A stretch of DNA of 64,000 nucleotides, taken from contig NZ_LIQG01000026.1 of the NCBI RefSeq assembly GCF_001418015.1, positions 496,001-560,000 of the forward strand, given 5' to 3'. The translations under genes and the position numbers were made by a program. The notes under the pieces were generated by a model. That model was not told where the DNA came from and made no database searches. It was given only the letters and a program-made list of their open reading frames with translations. Position 1 is the first letter of the stretch. Each line of letters starts with the position of its first letter. Of the stretch, positions 1 to 7,651 are shown in pieces. This DNA comes from Lacinutrix mariniflava (GTDB lineage: Bacteria > Bacteroidota > Bacteroidia > Flavobacteriales > Flavobacteriaceae).

Positions 1-756
1 AAAAGCTATAGCTATTGTAAAGTAGAAAATAGCAATAGCTCCTGCCACTAAAACGGAACTAAATGCTGCATATTTTTTTCGTAATTTACTAGCAATTAAC
101 ATGACTAAAGAACCACATAAAACACCTATTCCTACTCTCGCTGGCTCGTTTATCCAATTTTTATCAATTGCAAATTTTACAAAATAACTTATACCTAAAA
201 CAAGAATTAATATACCAAGTTTATTAATAAGATTCTCACCTATAAACTTCTCTAAATCTGGGTTTTTTTCTTTAAAACGTTCCCATAGTGGTTTACTGTC
301 GGGTTTAAAAGTCTCTTCTTCTTTAGTTGTACTGTCTACAATAGATTTCTTTTCTATAGTATACGTTTTAGTAGTATCTGCTGCTTTAGTTTCAATAACC
401 TGTTTAGGTTCCTCCTTTATAGTTTTGTTAATAGTTTCTTTAACCGGTTCTGGAATTGATTCTGGAATTGGCTTAGATACAATTTCTGGAATTATTGGAA
501 CAATAGGCTCTGGTATTGGAATTGGTACAACTTCTTTTGATGGCTCTATTTTAGCCTGAACAATAGGTGCCGTATTTCCAGTAGAAGACACCATTTCTGT
601 GAGCTTAATAATCTTCTTGTTTAATACCTTTATATTTTCATTTAAGGTCTTATTGTTCTCGTTTAGAGTGTTGAAATTAGAATTTGTTTTCTTAATTAAA
701 ACAAATAATAAAATAAGTATTAAAATTACCACTACTACCTCTATAGAATATATCAT
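1..756 (-). CDS. DUF2339-type multi-pass membrane protein, C-terminus outside the window
   Basis: The minus strand is open from the left window edge to an ATG at 756-754, giving 252 codons of an incomplete protein. It starts with a hydrophobic helix, then a stretch rich in Pro, Glu, Ile and Lys that includes repeated PIPEP-like segments. After that comes the motif W-E-R-F-K-E-K-N-P-D-L-E-K-F-I-G-E-N-L-I-N-K-L-G, followed by hydrophobic membrane segments. This N-terminal helix, acidic/proline linker, FIGENxxNKxG motif and start of a membrane array is the layout of DUF2339 proteins, large predicted membrane proteins of unknown function. The missing part should be many further transmembrane helices. 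The family call rests on the motif as remembered and not on a search. Truncation is by the window edge. Confidence 0.7.
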   Translation of the reverse strand, partial: MIYSIEVVVVILILILLFVLIKKTNSNFNTLNENNKTLNENIKVLNKKIIKLTEMVSSTGNTAPIVQAKIEPSKEVVPIPIPEPIVPIIPEIVSKPIPESIPEPVKETINKTIKEEPKQVIETKAADTTKTYTIEKKSIVDSTTKEEETFKPDSKPLWERFKEKNPDLEKFIGENLINKLGILILVLGISYFVKFAIDKNWINEPARVGIGVLCGSLVMLIASKLRKKYAAFSSVLVAGAIAIFYFTIAIAF

Positions 757-879
757 AAATTATGTCGCTATTAATAGTTAACATTATAACAGTTAAGAAA
801 ATCAATATACCCTATATAAAAAGTACTTAACAAAGTAATTTATAAGTGCAGTGTTTGTTTTTAAATCTGCAGGAAAAAG

Positions 880-2886
880 TTATGCAATTGCATTAGCTTC
901 TTCTACTAATAAATCGTTTTTATCTTCTAAAGCCTTAGAAATAAAATCGTTTATAGCATCATTTTTTTCTAATCCGTTATTTAGTAAAACACCCAAACTT
1001 ATTATTGTAATTATACGCGTTCCTGCTTTTTTAACGGCTGTACCAAATAAAGATTCTAAATCTTCGTAAGATACGCTTTTAGCTAATTCTTGAATTTCAG
1101 CTTTCGCTTTTTCACGTTGATCGTCTTTCATACGATCGTACTTCTTACCATAAGATTTAATTTGGTCTATTGCAGAACGTTTGTTTGGTTGTGCTTGCTT
1201 TTGTTGATTATCATTCGCTGTTTTAGGCTTTACCTTTGCCCAAGAATCACGTAAACCAACCGTTTTATTAAACACTAAATTGTCTTTAGTAGCATCGTTA
1301 TCTACATTAAAATAACCTAAACGTTGAAACTGAAACTGTGCTCCTATTTTAGCTTCAGCTAAACTTGGTTCTACAAAAGCTTCAATTGTTTTTAAAGAAT
1401 TCTTATTAATAAATTCCATAAAATCTTTATCTCCATGACTGTCTGGTGCTTCGTCTGTAAATAATCTATCATATTCACGAACTTCTGCCTTAATAGCATG
1501 CTTTATAGAAACCCAATGTAAGGTTCCTTTTACTTTCTTTTCGGTATCCTCAGAATAAGTACAGTGAATTTCGGTTACATTACCTTGAGCATCTTTTACT
1601 ACACTATCTGCTTTAATAATGTAAGCGTTCTTCAATCTAACTTCTCCGCCTAATTTTAATCTAAAAAATTGGCTGCTTGCTTTTTCTTTAAAATCCTCTT
1701 TCTCAATGTATAATTCGCGAGAAAAAGGTACTTTTCTAGAACCTGCAGTCTCATCTTCCTGATTATTTTCGGCTTCAAGCCATTCTTCCTTATCTTCAGG
1801 ATAGTTAGTAATAACAACTTTTATAGGATTTAAAACAGCCATTACTCGGTCTGCTTTTTTATTTAAATCTTCACGAATACAAAATTCTAAAAGCGATACA
1901 TCGATTAGGTTTTCGCGCTTAGCAACACCAACAGTTTCAACAAATTTTCGAATCGATTGTGGTGTATAACCACGTCTACGTAAACCAGAAATGGTTGGCA
2001 TTCTTGGATCATTCCATCCAGAAACTACACCATCTTCTACTAATTTAAGCAACTTACGTTTACTCATAATAGTATAAGTAAGATTTAAACGTGCAAACTC
2101 ACGCTGTTTAGGTTGCATTGGGTACTTGTTTTCTGCAAAGCCATACACTTGCTCCTTAAACCAGTCGTAAAGCTCTCTGTGAGGCTTAAATTCAAGTGAG
2201 CATAATGAATGCGACACTTGTTCTATATAATCACTTTCTCCATGTGTCCAGTCGTACATTGGGTAAATACACCAATCGCTTCCTGTACGATGATGGTCTT
2301 TTTTTAATACACGATACATAATTGGATCTCGCATTAACATATTTACATGTTGCATGTCTATTTTAGCACGTAAAATATGTTCGCCTTCGTTGCATTCTCC
2401 TGCTTTCATTTTAGCAAAAATGGCAAGATTTTCTTCTACTGTTCTATTTCTATACGGTCCATCTACTCCGGGTTGTGTAGGTGTTCCTTTTTGCTCTGCC
2501 ATAGCTTCGCTAGACTGAGAATCTATATAAGCTTTTCCATCTTTTATAAGTAAAATTGCCCAATCGTATAGTTCTTGAAAATAATCTGAAGAATAACGCT
2601 CTTCTGCCCATTTATAACCTAACCAAGACACATCTTCTTTTATAGCATCTACATATTCTTGCTCTTCTTTTGCAGGATTTGTATCATCGAAACGAAGGTT
2701 TACAGGCGCATTATATTTTTCACCTAAACCAAAACTAATTCCAATAGCTTTTGTATGACCAATGTGTAAATAACCATTTGGTTCTGGTGGAAAACGAAAA
2801 CGTAATTTATCTTGAGATAATCCGTTTGCTAAATCTTCTTCTATAATGTGCTCTAAAAAATTGAGCGATTTTGTTTCTGTAGACAT
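880..2886 (-). CDS. glnS: glutamine--tRNA ligase with C-terminal extension
   Basis: Class I aminoacyl-tRNA synthetase charging tRNA-Gln with glutamine in the cytoplasm. The N-terminal segment carries PPEPNGYLHIGH, with the HIGH signature at residues 41-44. The KMSKS-equivalent is MSKRK at 274-278. The R-F-D-D-T-N-P-A-K-E-E and D-W-T-H-G-E-S-D segments of the GlnRS/GluRS core are present, and GlnRS anticodon-binding barrels follow. At 668 residues it is about 110 longer than the 554-residue E. coli enzyme. The excess is a Lys/Gln-rich linker from about residue 560 and a helical tail of about 100 residues. The gene is monocistronic, divergent from folB, with ATG at 2886. A small inverted repeat (2906-2913 with 2923-2930) lies just ahead of the start. 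Confidence 0.97.
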   Translation of the reverse strand: MSTETKSLNFLEHIIEEDLANGLSQDKLRFRFPPEPNGYLHIGHTKAIGISFGLGEKYNAPVNLRFDDTNPAKEEQEYVDAIKEDVSWLGYKWAEERYSSDYFQELYDWAILLIKDGKAYIDSQSSEAMAEQKGTPTQPGVDGPYRNRTVEENLAIFAKMKAGECNEGEHILRAKIDMQHVNMLMRDPIMYRVLKKDHHRTGSDWCIYPMYDWTHGESDYIEQVSHSLCSLEFKPHRELYDWFKEQVYGFAENKYPMQPKQREFARLNLTYTIMSKRKLLKLVEDGVVSGWNDPRMPTISGLRRRGYTPQSIRKFVETVGVAKRENLIDVSLLEFCIREDLNKKADRVMAVLNPIKVVITNYPEDKEEWLEAENNQEDETAGSRKVPFSRELYIEKEDFKEKASSQFFRLKLGGEVRLKNAYIIKADSVVKDAQGNVTEIHCTYSEDTEKKVKGTLHWVSIKHAIKAEVREYDRLFTDEAPDSHGDKDFMEFINKNSLKTIEAFVEPSLAEAKIGAQFQFQRLGYFNVDNDATKDNLVFNKTVGLRDSWAKVKPKTANDNQQKQAQPNKRSAIDQIKSYGKKYDRMKDDQREKAKAEIQELAKSVSYEDLESLFGTAVKKAGTRIITIISLGVLLNNGLEKNDAINDFISKALEDKNDLLVEEANAIA

Positions 2887-3014
2887 AAGTTTATTCTTTA
2901 ATTCTGTTGATTTTATGCTATTAAATCAACTTAAAAATAGATTGTAAAATTAGTTAATTTTATTCTGAAATAAATTGGAAGTCATTTATAATTATTTAAA
3001 GCCTCTTTTTTAAG

Positions 3015-3022
3015 TACATTTG
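3015..3022 (+). promoter_or_regulatory. Bacteroidota -7 element ahead of folB
   Basis: TACATTTG matches the TAnnTTTG consensus of the Bacteroidota primary sigma factor exactly and ends 18 nt before the ATG at 3041. No clear TTG -33 partner is seen at the expected distance. Because this element overlaps the upstream TTG at 3020, it argues against initiation at that TTG. Confidence 0.55.
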
Positions 3023-3040
3023 CCATTCAAAATAAAGAAA

Positions 3041-3403
3041 ATGGGAATAATTAAAGTTGAAAATATCCGTATACATGCTAATCATGGTTGTTTAAAAGAA
3101 GAAACAGCTATTGGTAGTGATTACCGCGTAGATTTAAAAGTAAAAGCCGATTTAGAAAAAAGTGCAAGTACAGATGAACTAAATGATACTGTAGATTACG
3201 TTTTTTTAAATAAAATTGTAGCAGAAGAAATGGCAACTCCAAGTGCACTTTTAGAGCATGTTGCAAAGCGTATTTTAAGACGTATCTTATCTGAATCTAA
3301 ACGAGTTAGTATCGCAACAGTTGCTGTAAGTAAAATTAATCCACCTATTAGTGGAGACGTTGAAATGGTAACTATTGAATTGACTGAAAAAAGAAAAAGT
3401 TAA
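3041..3403 (+). CDS. folB: dihydroneopterin aldolase
   Basis: Small folate-pathway enzyme (120 residues) that cleaves 7,8-dihydroneopterin to 6-hydroxymethyl-dihydropterin and glycolaldehyde. Visible family marks are the start G-I-I-K-V-E-N-I-R-I-H-A-N-H-G-C, the conserved Glu of the K-E-E-T segment, D-Y-V-F (the usual D-Y segment), the S-A-L-L-E-H-V-A helix and the C-terminal S-K-I-N-P-P-I-S-G segment. The ATG at 3041 is chosen over an upstream TTG at 3020, since the TTG lies inside the probable promoter and adds seven residues the family lacks. It diverges from glnS and is followed by tRNA-Cys. Confidence 0.93.
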   Translation: MGIIKVENIRIHANHGCLKEETAIGSDYRVDLKVKADLEKSASTDELNDTVDYVFLNKIVAEEMATPSALLEHVAKRILRRILSESKRVSIATVAVSKINPPISGDVEMVTIELTEKRKS

Positions 3404-3432
3404 TTGATATAGTTTAGAATGGTAAATATTTT

Positions 3433-3440
3433 TATATTTG
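3433..3440 (+). promoter_or_regulatory. -7 element of tRNA-Cys
   Basis: TATATTTG, a perfect TAnnTTTG, lies 13 nt before the first base of the mature tRNA. This is the expected spacing for a short leader. Confidence 0.65.
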
Positions 3441-3453
3441 CTGTCCTAATTAG

Positions 3454-3524
3454 GGTGTCGTGGCCGAGTGGCTAGGCAGTGGTCTGCAACACCATCTACA
3501 GCAGTTCGAATCTGCTCGACACCT
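3454..3524 (+). tRNA. tRNA-Cys (GCA)
   Basis: The acceptor stem GGTGTCG (3454-3460) pairs with CGACACC (3517-3523), with discriminator T at 3524, the base typical of tRNA-Cys. The anticodon arm GTGGT/ACCAT encloses the loop CTGCAAC with anticodon GCA. The T arm contains GTTCGAATC. CCA is not encoded. The gene stands alone and is followed directly by a terminator hairpin. Confidence 0.97.
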
Positions 3525-3530
3525 CAAAAG

Positions 3531-3561
3531 AAGAGTTACTATCTATAGTAGCTCTTTTTTT
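3531..3561 (+). terminator. terminator of tRNA-Cys
   Basis: Stem AAGAGTTACTA (3531-3541) with TAGTAGCTCTT (3546-3556), four-base loop, one G-T pair, and a run of seven T ending at 3561. Confidence 0.85.
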
Positions 3562-3631
3562 ATGTCTTAAATTTTATGAAAATTTATAGTAATGTTATGT
3601 AGCAGTTCGAATCTAATAGAAGCCTCAAAAG

Positions 3632-3662
3632 AAGAGTTACTATCTATAGTAGCTCTTTTTTT
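3632..3662 (+). terminator. duplicate of the tRNA-Cys terminator
   Basis: Identical hairpin and T run exactly 101 bp downstream of the first, carried by the second unit of the tandem repeat. Confidence 0.8.
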
Positions 3663-3824
3663 ATGTCTTAAATTTTATGAAAATTTATAGTAATGTTATG
3701 TAGCAGTTCGAATCTGATAGAAGCGTCAAAGAAACCTTCAACGCCAATTGTAGGTTATTTTATTTCAAATTTTTGAAAAATTAAAAGTAATGTCATTCAC
3801 TAGTTATAATCTACTATAAGTATA

Positions 3825-3858
3825 AAAGAAGAGTTACTTTAAAAAGTAACTCTTCTTT
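3825..3858. terminator. strong bidirectional terminator
   Basis: A 16-bp perfect stem, AAAGAAGAGTTACTTT (3825-3840) with its complement at 3843-3858, has A-rich and T-rich flanks. It can stop rightward readthrough from the tRNA as well as the leftward alginate lyase-like gene that ends at 3890 if that transcript extends. The left half derives from the same word as the tRNA-Cys terminators. Confidence 0.8.
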
Positions 3859-3889
3859 TATTAAATATTACAGCATCCTAAACCTATGT

Positions 3890-4648
3890 TTATTTAGTCA
3901 ACACAAAATCACTAAAACTAATTTTTGGTCTTGTATCATTTCCTTCTGTATAAACTCCAGCTTTTAAATAATACGATGACGAATAGGAGTACCAATTACT
4001 AGATGGCGTAAAAGTATGGCTTTGTGTACCATTTGTTGTTACTACAGAAAACTCAGCAACTCCATTTTGAATTAAAACAGCGACATCGAATATAGAACCT
4101 TCAATATAATCTGGTCCAATAATAGTTGTATAAGTAGAAGTGCCCACTGGGTTATTTGATAATTTAAATTTAATTTTAAGATCGTTGTCTATATAAACAC
4201 GTACTAACGGTCTCTGTACGCCATTACCTCTATTATGAACTTGTGCGATAGTAACACCATTTTCTGGAATTAAATCTACCATTGCAGTATACTCTAGTTT
4301 TTTATAAATACTAAGTGCTTTTTCTTGACCTGGTGCTTCTTTAAGTTCTGTTCTTTTACCATCACTTTCTTTACTTTCAAATACCATATTATTATTTTCC
4401 ATATAGAAAAAAGCGGTTGGGTTAAAAGTAGAAGCTGTTTCAGACACTGTAGATCTGTCTGGTGTGTTCCAACTGGTTTCTATTTGTAGCGTCTCTAAAT
4501 TAAAGTTTTCTCCGGGAAGATTACTTTGAGTTGTTGGTGATGGTGTTGTAGTATTAGAATTTATTGATGCATTACTTTCTGTCTCATTTTGTGAGCAACC
4601 AAAAAATAAAGACAAAACAATTATTGATGTTAAACTTAAAATTTTCAT
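3890..4648 (-). CDS. alginate lyase-type (PL7) lipoprotein
   Basis: A secreted polysaccharide lyase family 7 candidate that would cleave alginate by beta-elimination. Residues 1-18 are a lipoprotein signal ending in F-F-G-C with the lipidated Cys at 18. A Ser/Thr/Asn-rich tether runs to about residue 45, and then the jelly-roll domain follows. PL7 landmarks are visible in order: R-T-E-L at 99-102, Q-V-H at 136-138, and Y-Y-L-K-A-G-V-Y at 226-233 (usual form YFKAGVYxQ). The catalytic His and Tyr therefore appear to be present. The tether suggests cell-surface or periplasmic display. It stands alone and not in a visible polysaccharide utilization locus. Substrate preference cannot be read from the sequence. 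Confidence 0.82.
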   Translation of the reverse strand: MKILSLTSIIVLSLFFGCSQNETESNASINSNTTTPSPTTQSNLPGENFNLETLQIETSWNTPDRSTVSETASTFNPTAFFYMENNNMVFESKESDGKRTELKEAPGQEKALSIYKKLEYTAMVDLIPENGVTIAQVHNRGNGVQRPLVRVYIDNDLKIKFKLSNNPVGTSTYTTIIGPDYIEGSIFDVAVLIQNGVAEFSVVTTNGTQSHTFTPSSNWYSYSSSYYLKAGVYTEGNDTRPKISFSDFVLTK

Positions 4649-4689
4649 TTTTTTTACTAAACTATTGAAAAATAAAATCTTAAAAAAAA

Positions 4690-5607
4690 TTATTTAACCT
4701 TTACGTAATACCTTAAATACTTGTTAGTAATAGTATGATCTGCATTTGAAGCGTCTGATACTAGCTGAAAAAAGTAACGTTCGCTTTTATAATCTACTAT
4801 TCTGGCAGTACCTATTACATTTCTTTTAGAATTGTTTTTTATTTCAAAATTTATTCTATCTAAATCGTTTGTAGCTGTATTGACTGTTAATGGTTTTTTT
4901 ATTATTAATGTACTTCCAGGATAGTTATTAATAAGTTGATTTCTAAGTGTTTTCCATTGTTGCAACTGGTCTTGATTTTTATCTATTTTTAATTTATTAT
5001 AAATAAAATAATAACCTCTAGACGTTGCTTTTATTGGGAGTTCGCTATCCTCATTATAAATCGTTAATTGAAACCGTCTCGGTAGTCTTAATGTAACTTT
5101 TGGATTTAAAACTAAAACCGTATCTGTTTCCATTTTTCTTGAAAACTCTGCTGTACTATTGTTATGGCTTAAGTAATTTATAGTTGGTATCTTATTACGT
5201 CTTTCTTGCGCTTTCTGTAATTCTCTAATATAATCGTGTTCGTATTGAGGAGTACTTGAATTATCATTACCTAAACTAGAAACAGTACGTCCTATTTTAA
5301 AAATAAAAATAATAACCGTTAACACAATAGAACCTCCAATCCAGAATGGACTTTTACTTTTTGTTTTGGCTGTAATTGGTTTAGTGTAAACTTGTTTAGG
5401 TTTCGCTATTGGGCGTTCTTGAGGCTTAGTAGAAGTATTAGTAGTAGTAAAATTTTGTTTAGGTTTCCCTTTAACAAAATCTTTACAAGTGTATTTAAAA
5501 TGTGGTTTTTGATTTGTTAAACCACATAAAATACCAAAACGATCATCTACTTTTTTATTAATGCACTTATTGCAGTATTTAAGTCTAATCTTTTCTTGAG
5601 ATTCCAT
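4690..5607 (-). CDS. uncharacterised single-pass membrane protein with N-terminal Cys cluster
   Basis: 305 residues, not recognised as a characterised family. The first 45 residues hold four cysteines in a zinc-finger-like arrangement (C-N-K-C at 12-15, then Cys at 28 and 41). A Lys/Pro/Thr-rich linker leads to one hydrophobic helix at about residues 86-105. After it comes a coiled, charged segment and a mixed alpha/beta domain of about 170 residues containing T-L-R-L-P-R-R-F. The layout suggests a cytoplasmic metal-binding head, one membrane anchor and an extracytoplasmic domain. It lies 17 bp downstream of the LysE-type exporter gene on the same strand, so the two are probably cotranscribed. 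Confidence 0.7.
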   Translation of the reverse strand: MESQEKIRLKYCNKCINKKVDDRFGILCGLTNQKPHFKYTCKDFVKGKPKQNFTTTNTSTKPQERPIAKPKQVYTKPITAKTKSKSPFWIGGSIVLTVIIFIFKIGRTVSSLGNDNSSTPQYEHDYIRELQKAQERRNKIPTINYLSHNNSTAEFSRKMETDTVLVLNPKVTLRLPRRFQLTIYNEDSELPIKATSRGYYFIYNKLKIDKNQDQLQQWKTLRNQLINNYPGSTLIIKKPLTVNTATNDLDRINFEIKNNSKRNVIGTARIVDYKSERYFFQLVSDASNADHTITNKYLRYYVKVK

Positions 5608-5624
5608 GAATTATATGGTAATTA

Positions 5625-6305
5625 TTAGTGCGTATTCTCTTCTATTTGCTCGAAAATTTCTTGAGGATTAAGTTTATCTTTTGGAAGAAAACCTTTTATT
5701 ATAAGTACCGTTCCACAAACTACAAGAATAAGTCCTAAAAAACGTTTTACCTTAATAATAGCTTGAGGTGTTAACTTATTTTTTAATTGTTTTGCTAATA
5801 GAATTTTAATAATATCTGTTACAAAATAAGCCCCAATCATAGCACCAAAAAAGAGTATAAATCTATTAGGATCGTTATCTAAATTAGGTCCAACAACTAT
5901 AATAATACCTAACCAAAAAACTAAAACTCCAATGTTAATAAAGTTAAGAAAGAAACCTTTTATAAATAATTTGAAATAGTTGGTTTTAGGAATCACTATT
6001 TTCATGGTTTGTATCGCTTCCTTTTTTTGCTTTTTAAAGTAGATAATAAAACCATAAACAGCTAAAATAGTACCACCAAAAACATAAAGTCCTGGTTGGT
6101 TACTTAAATTTTCTAATAATTGAAAACTTGAAAAATACGCGATACCGATAAATAATATATCTGCAACAATAACACCTAAATCGAAAGCTAATGCTGCTCT
6201 AAAACCTTTTATTACACTAGTTTCAATAAGTACAAAAAACACAGGACCAATCATGAAAGCTAAAAAAAAGCCTAATGGTATTGCTGCCTGAATATCTTCT
6301 ATCAT
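5625..6305 (-). CDS. LysE/RhtB-family exporter
   Basis: 226-residue inner-membrane protein with about six hydrophobic segments. It begins with A-A-I-P-L-G-F-F-L-A-F-M-I-G-P-V-F-F, the conserved first helix of LysE-type amino-acid exporters (G-P-G/V-P motif region). A cytoplasmic Lys-rich loop (K-K-Q-K-K-E-A) falls in the middle, as is usual. Substrate cannot be predicted; the family exports amino acids and related small molecules. It lies upstream of and close to the Cys-cluster membrane protein. The C-terminal tail after the last helix is short and charged. Confidence 0.85.
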   Translation of the reverse strand: MIEDIQAAIPLGFFLAFMIGPVFFVLIETSVIKGFRAALAFDLGVIVADILFIGIAYFSSFQLLENLSNQPGLYVFGGTILAVYGFIIYFKKQKKEAIQTMKIVIPKTNYFKLFIKGFFLNFINIGVLVFWLGIIIVVGPNLDNDPNRFILFFGAMIGAYFVTDIIKILLAKQLKNKLTPQAIIKVKRFLGLILVVCGTVLIIKGFLPKDKLNPQEIFEQIEENTH

Positions 6306-6396
6306 AAAAAACTATGTAAGTGTTAATACAAAGTAAAGAAATTATGTGGTTAAAGTAAAGGATTAACTGTTTTTAGTGTGCTAGAGATAAGTTTAT

Positions 6397-6427
6397 ATAA
6401 AAAAAAGCTTCAGATAAATCTGAAGCT
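6397..6427 (-). terminator. terminator of the DUF2807 gene
   Basis: Perfect 9-bp stem AGCTTCAGA/TCTGAAGCT with loop TAAA. On the minus strand it is followed by about ten T residues. Confidence 0.85.
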
Positions 6428-6452
6428 CTTATAATAATATAATTCTTAAACT

Positions 6453-7127
6453 CTAGTCTTTCATCTTAATTCTACCACCAAAAGTTTTTTTCTTCTTTAC
6501 ATTTTTAGGATCTCCGAAAATATAAATATCTCCTCCAGCAGTTATTTTAGCATTTACTGATTCACTTGCATTAACCTCTGCTTCTCCTCCAGCGCTTACT
6601 TTAACTTTAGTATTTTCAGTTATAAACTCGCGACCTTCGTAAATGCCGCCTGTATTAATTGTAATGTCTTGAGATTTGGCTTTTCCTTTGGTTTCAATAA
6701 TACCACCAGAAACAGCTCTTACTTCTAATTTTTTAACGTCTAATCCTATTTTTAAAATAGCACCTTCTTGAGCACGAAGTTCTATTTTATCTTGTACTAT
6801 TAACTCGTTACCAAAAATTTTAGCGCCTTCATTACCATCTATAACTTCTAGTGTTTTATAATGTACTGCAACAAATGTTTTAGTACCATCGAAAGTACGT
6901 TCTAAATTCATGCGTACTTTTAATATACCATCTTTATTTATTATTTCTACGTCGTCTGCATCTTGACCAGACACAATAACTTTATTTTCTTCAGATTTAA
7001 CCAAACTTATATGGATTAAATCGAAAACTTTAACCGTTGTAAAATCGCCTACATTTATCTCTTTTGGATCTTGAGAAAATACAGAAATTGTTATAAAAAG
7101 GAATAATACTGATGCAAATTTTTTCAT
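6453..7127 (-). CDS. DUF2807 (head GIN domain) secreted protein
   Basis: 224 residues with an N-terminal signal peptide (M-K-K-F-A-S...S-V-F-S-Q, cleavage before or after Q19). The body is a repetitive beta-helix-like series: D-F-T-T-V-K-V-F-D, I-S-L-V-K-S-E, K-L-E-V-R-A-V-S-G-G, I-E-T-K-G-K-A, V-K-V-S-A-G-G-E-A-E-V, and I-T-A-G-G-D-I-Y-I-F-G-D-P. The recurring A-G-G/S-G-G turns and the closing G-D-P-K-x-V-x-K-K are typical of DUF2807, also called the putative autotransporter adhesin head domain, which is abundant in Bacteroidota. Function is unknown; location is periplasmic or cell surface. Monocistronic, with its own terminator. Confidence 0.85.
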   Translation of the reverse strand: MKKFASVLFLFITISVFSQDPKEINVGDFTTVKVFDLIHISLVKSEENKVIVSGQDADDVEIINKDGILKVRMNLERTFDGTKTFVAVHYKTLEVIDGNEGAKIFGNELIVQDKIELRAQEGAILKIGLDVKKLEVRAVSGGIIETKGKAKSQDITINTGGIYEGREFITENTKVKVSAGGEAEVNASESVNAKITAGGDIYIFGDPKNVKKKKTFGGRIKMKD

Positions 7128-7185
7128 TGTAAATAGTGTTTCTTTAAAGAGTACAAAAAACTAGAAGTGTTACAGTTTGTAAAAA

Positions 7186-7494
7186 TTATTTTTCGGAAAC
7201 TACGTGTACAGCTGTTCCTGTAACAGATACCATAGTCATTCCTGAATTAGAATTTGTTTCTAAATCTAGCCTAATACCCACAACAGCATTTGCATTTAAT
7301 TTTGCTGCATTATCACTTAATTTTTGAAATGCTTGCTCTTGAGCTTCATTCATTGTTACTTCTACAGATTCGTAATATTTCTCCATTTTAAAGCTAAACG
7401 ATGCTTTTCTAACATTTACACTTACACCTGTAACAATGCCTTTGTATTCAATTATTCTAAATCCTTCTATAGAGTTTGTTGTTGTTAAAATCAT
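7186..7494 (-). CDS. YbjQ (UPF0145) family protein
   Basis: 102-residue cytoplasmic protein starting M-I-L-T-T-T-N-S-I-E-G-F-R-I-I-E-Y-K-G-I-V-T-G. A helix with A-A-K-L-N-A-N-A-V-V-G-I-R follows, and the final strand is V-S-V-T-G-T-A-V. This is the UPF0145/YbjQ pattern (threonine-rich start, then A-N-A-V-V-G-I/V). The family forms small oligomeric rings of unknown function. Length matches the family. Single gene. Confidence 0.9.
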   Translation of the reverse strand: MILTTTNSIEGFRIIEYKGIVTGVSVNVRKASFSFKMEKYYESVEVTMNEAQEQAFQKLSDNAAKLNANAVVGIRLDLETNSNSGMTMVSVTGTAVHVVSEK

Positions 7495-7573
7495 GGTTGT
7501 TTGTTTTTTTATTAGTTGACTGTTTTATAAAAATGTTACAGTATTTATTTTTTAACTACGTAAGAATTTAAAT

Positions 7574-7615
7574 AAAAAAATATCGAGACACTTATATATA
7601 AAAAGCGTCTCGATA
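7574..7615 (-). terminator. terminator of rnr
   Basis: Stem TATCGAGAC (7581-7589) with GTCTCGATA (7607-7615). The A run at 7573-7580 becomes a T run on the minus strand, 36 nt past the rnr stop codon. Confidence 0.7.
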
Positions 7616-7651
7616 CAATTTTCCTTTGTTAAATAACTCGAAGTAAAAATA

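Larger units (their letters stand above)
3500..3836 (+). repeat. 101-bp tandem repeat copying the tRNA-Cys 3' tail and its terminator
   Basis: The word AGCAGTTCGAATCT, which is the T arm of tRNA-Cys, recurs at 3500, 3601 and 3702, an exact 101-bp period. Each of the first two copies continues through the same terminator hairpin and the same AT-rich spacer ending in TAATGTTATGT. In copies 2 and 3 the acceptor sequence has decayed (AATAGAAGCCTC and GATAGAAGCGTC in place of GCTCGACACCTC), so they cannot form a tRNA. A fourth, much diverged unit can be aligned at about 3783-3836: it has AGTTATAATCT at 3802 and rejoins the AAAAGAAGAGTTACT word. This is a tandem duplication at a tRNA 3' end. Confidence 0.9.

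Noticed and set aside
599-781. Short rightward reading frame at the left end
   Set aside because: It is antisense to the DUF2339 gene, which has a recognisable protein motif on the other strand.
2906-2930. T-box leader of glnS
   Set aside because: The inverted repeat is small, lies right by the start and has no T-box word or terminator/antiterminator pair.
3020-3040. Longer folB start at the TTG at 3020
   Set aside because: The TTG lies inside a perfect TAnnTTTG promoter element, and the seven extra residues are not part of the family N-terminus.
3500-3836. Second and third tRNA-Cys genes
   Set aside because: Only the T-arm word is retained; the anticodon arm and the acceptor partner are missing.
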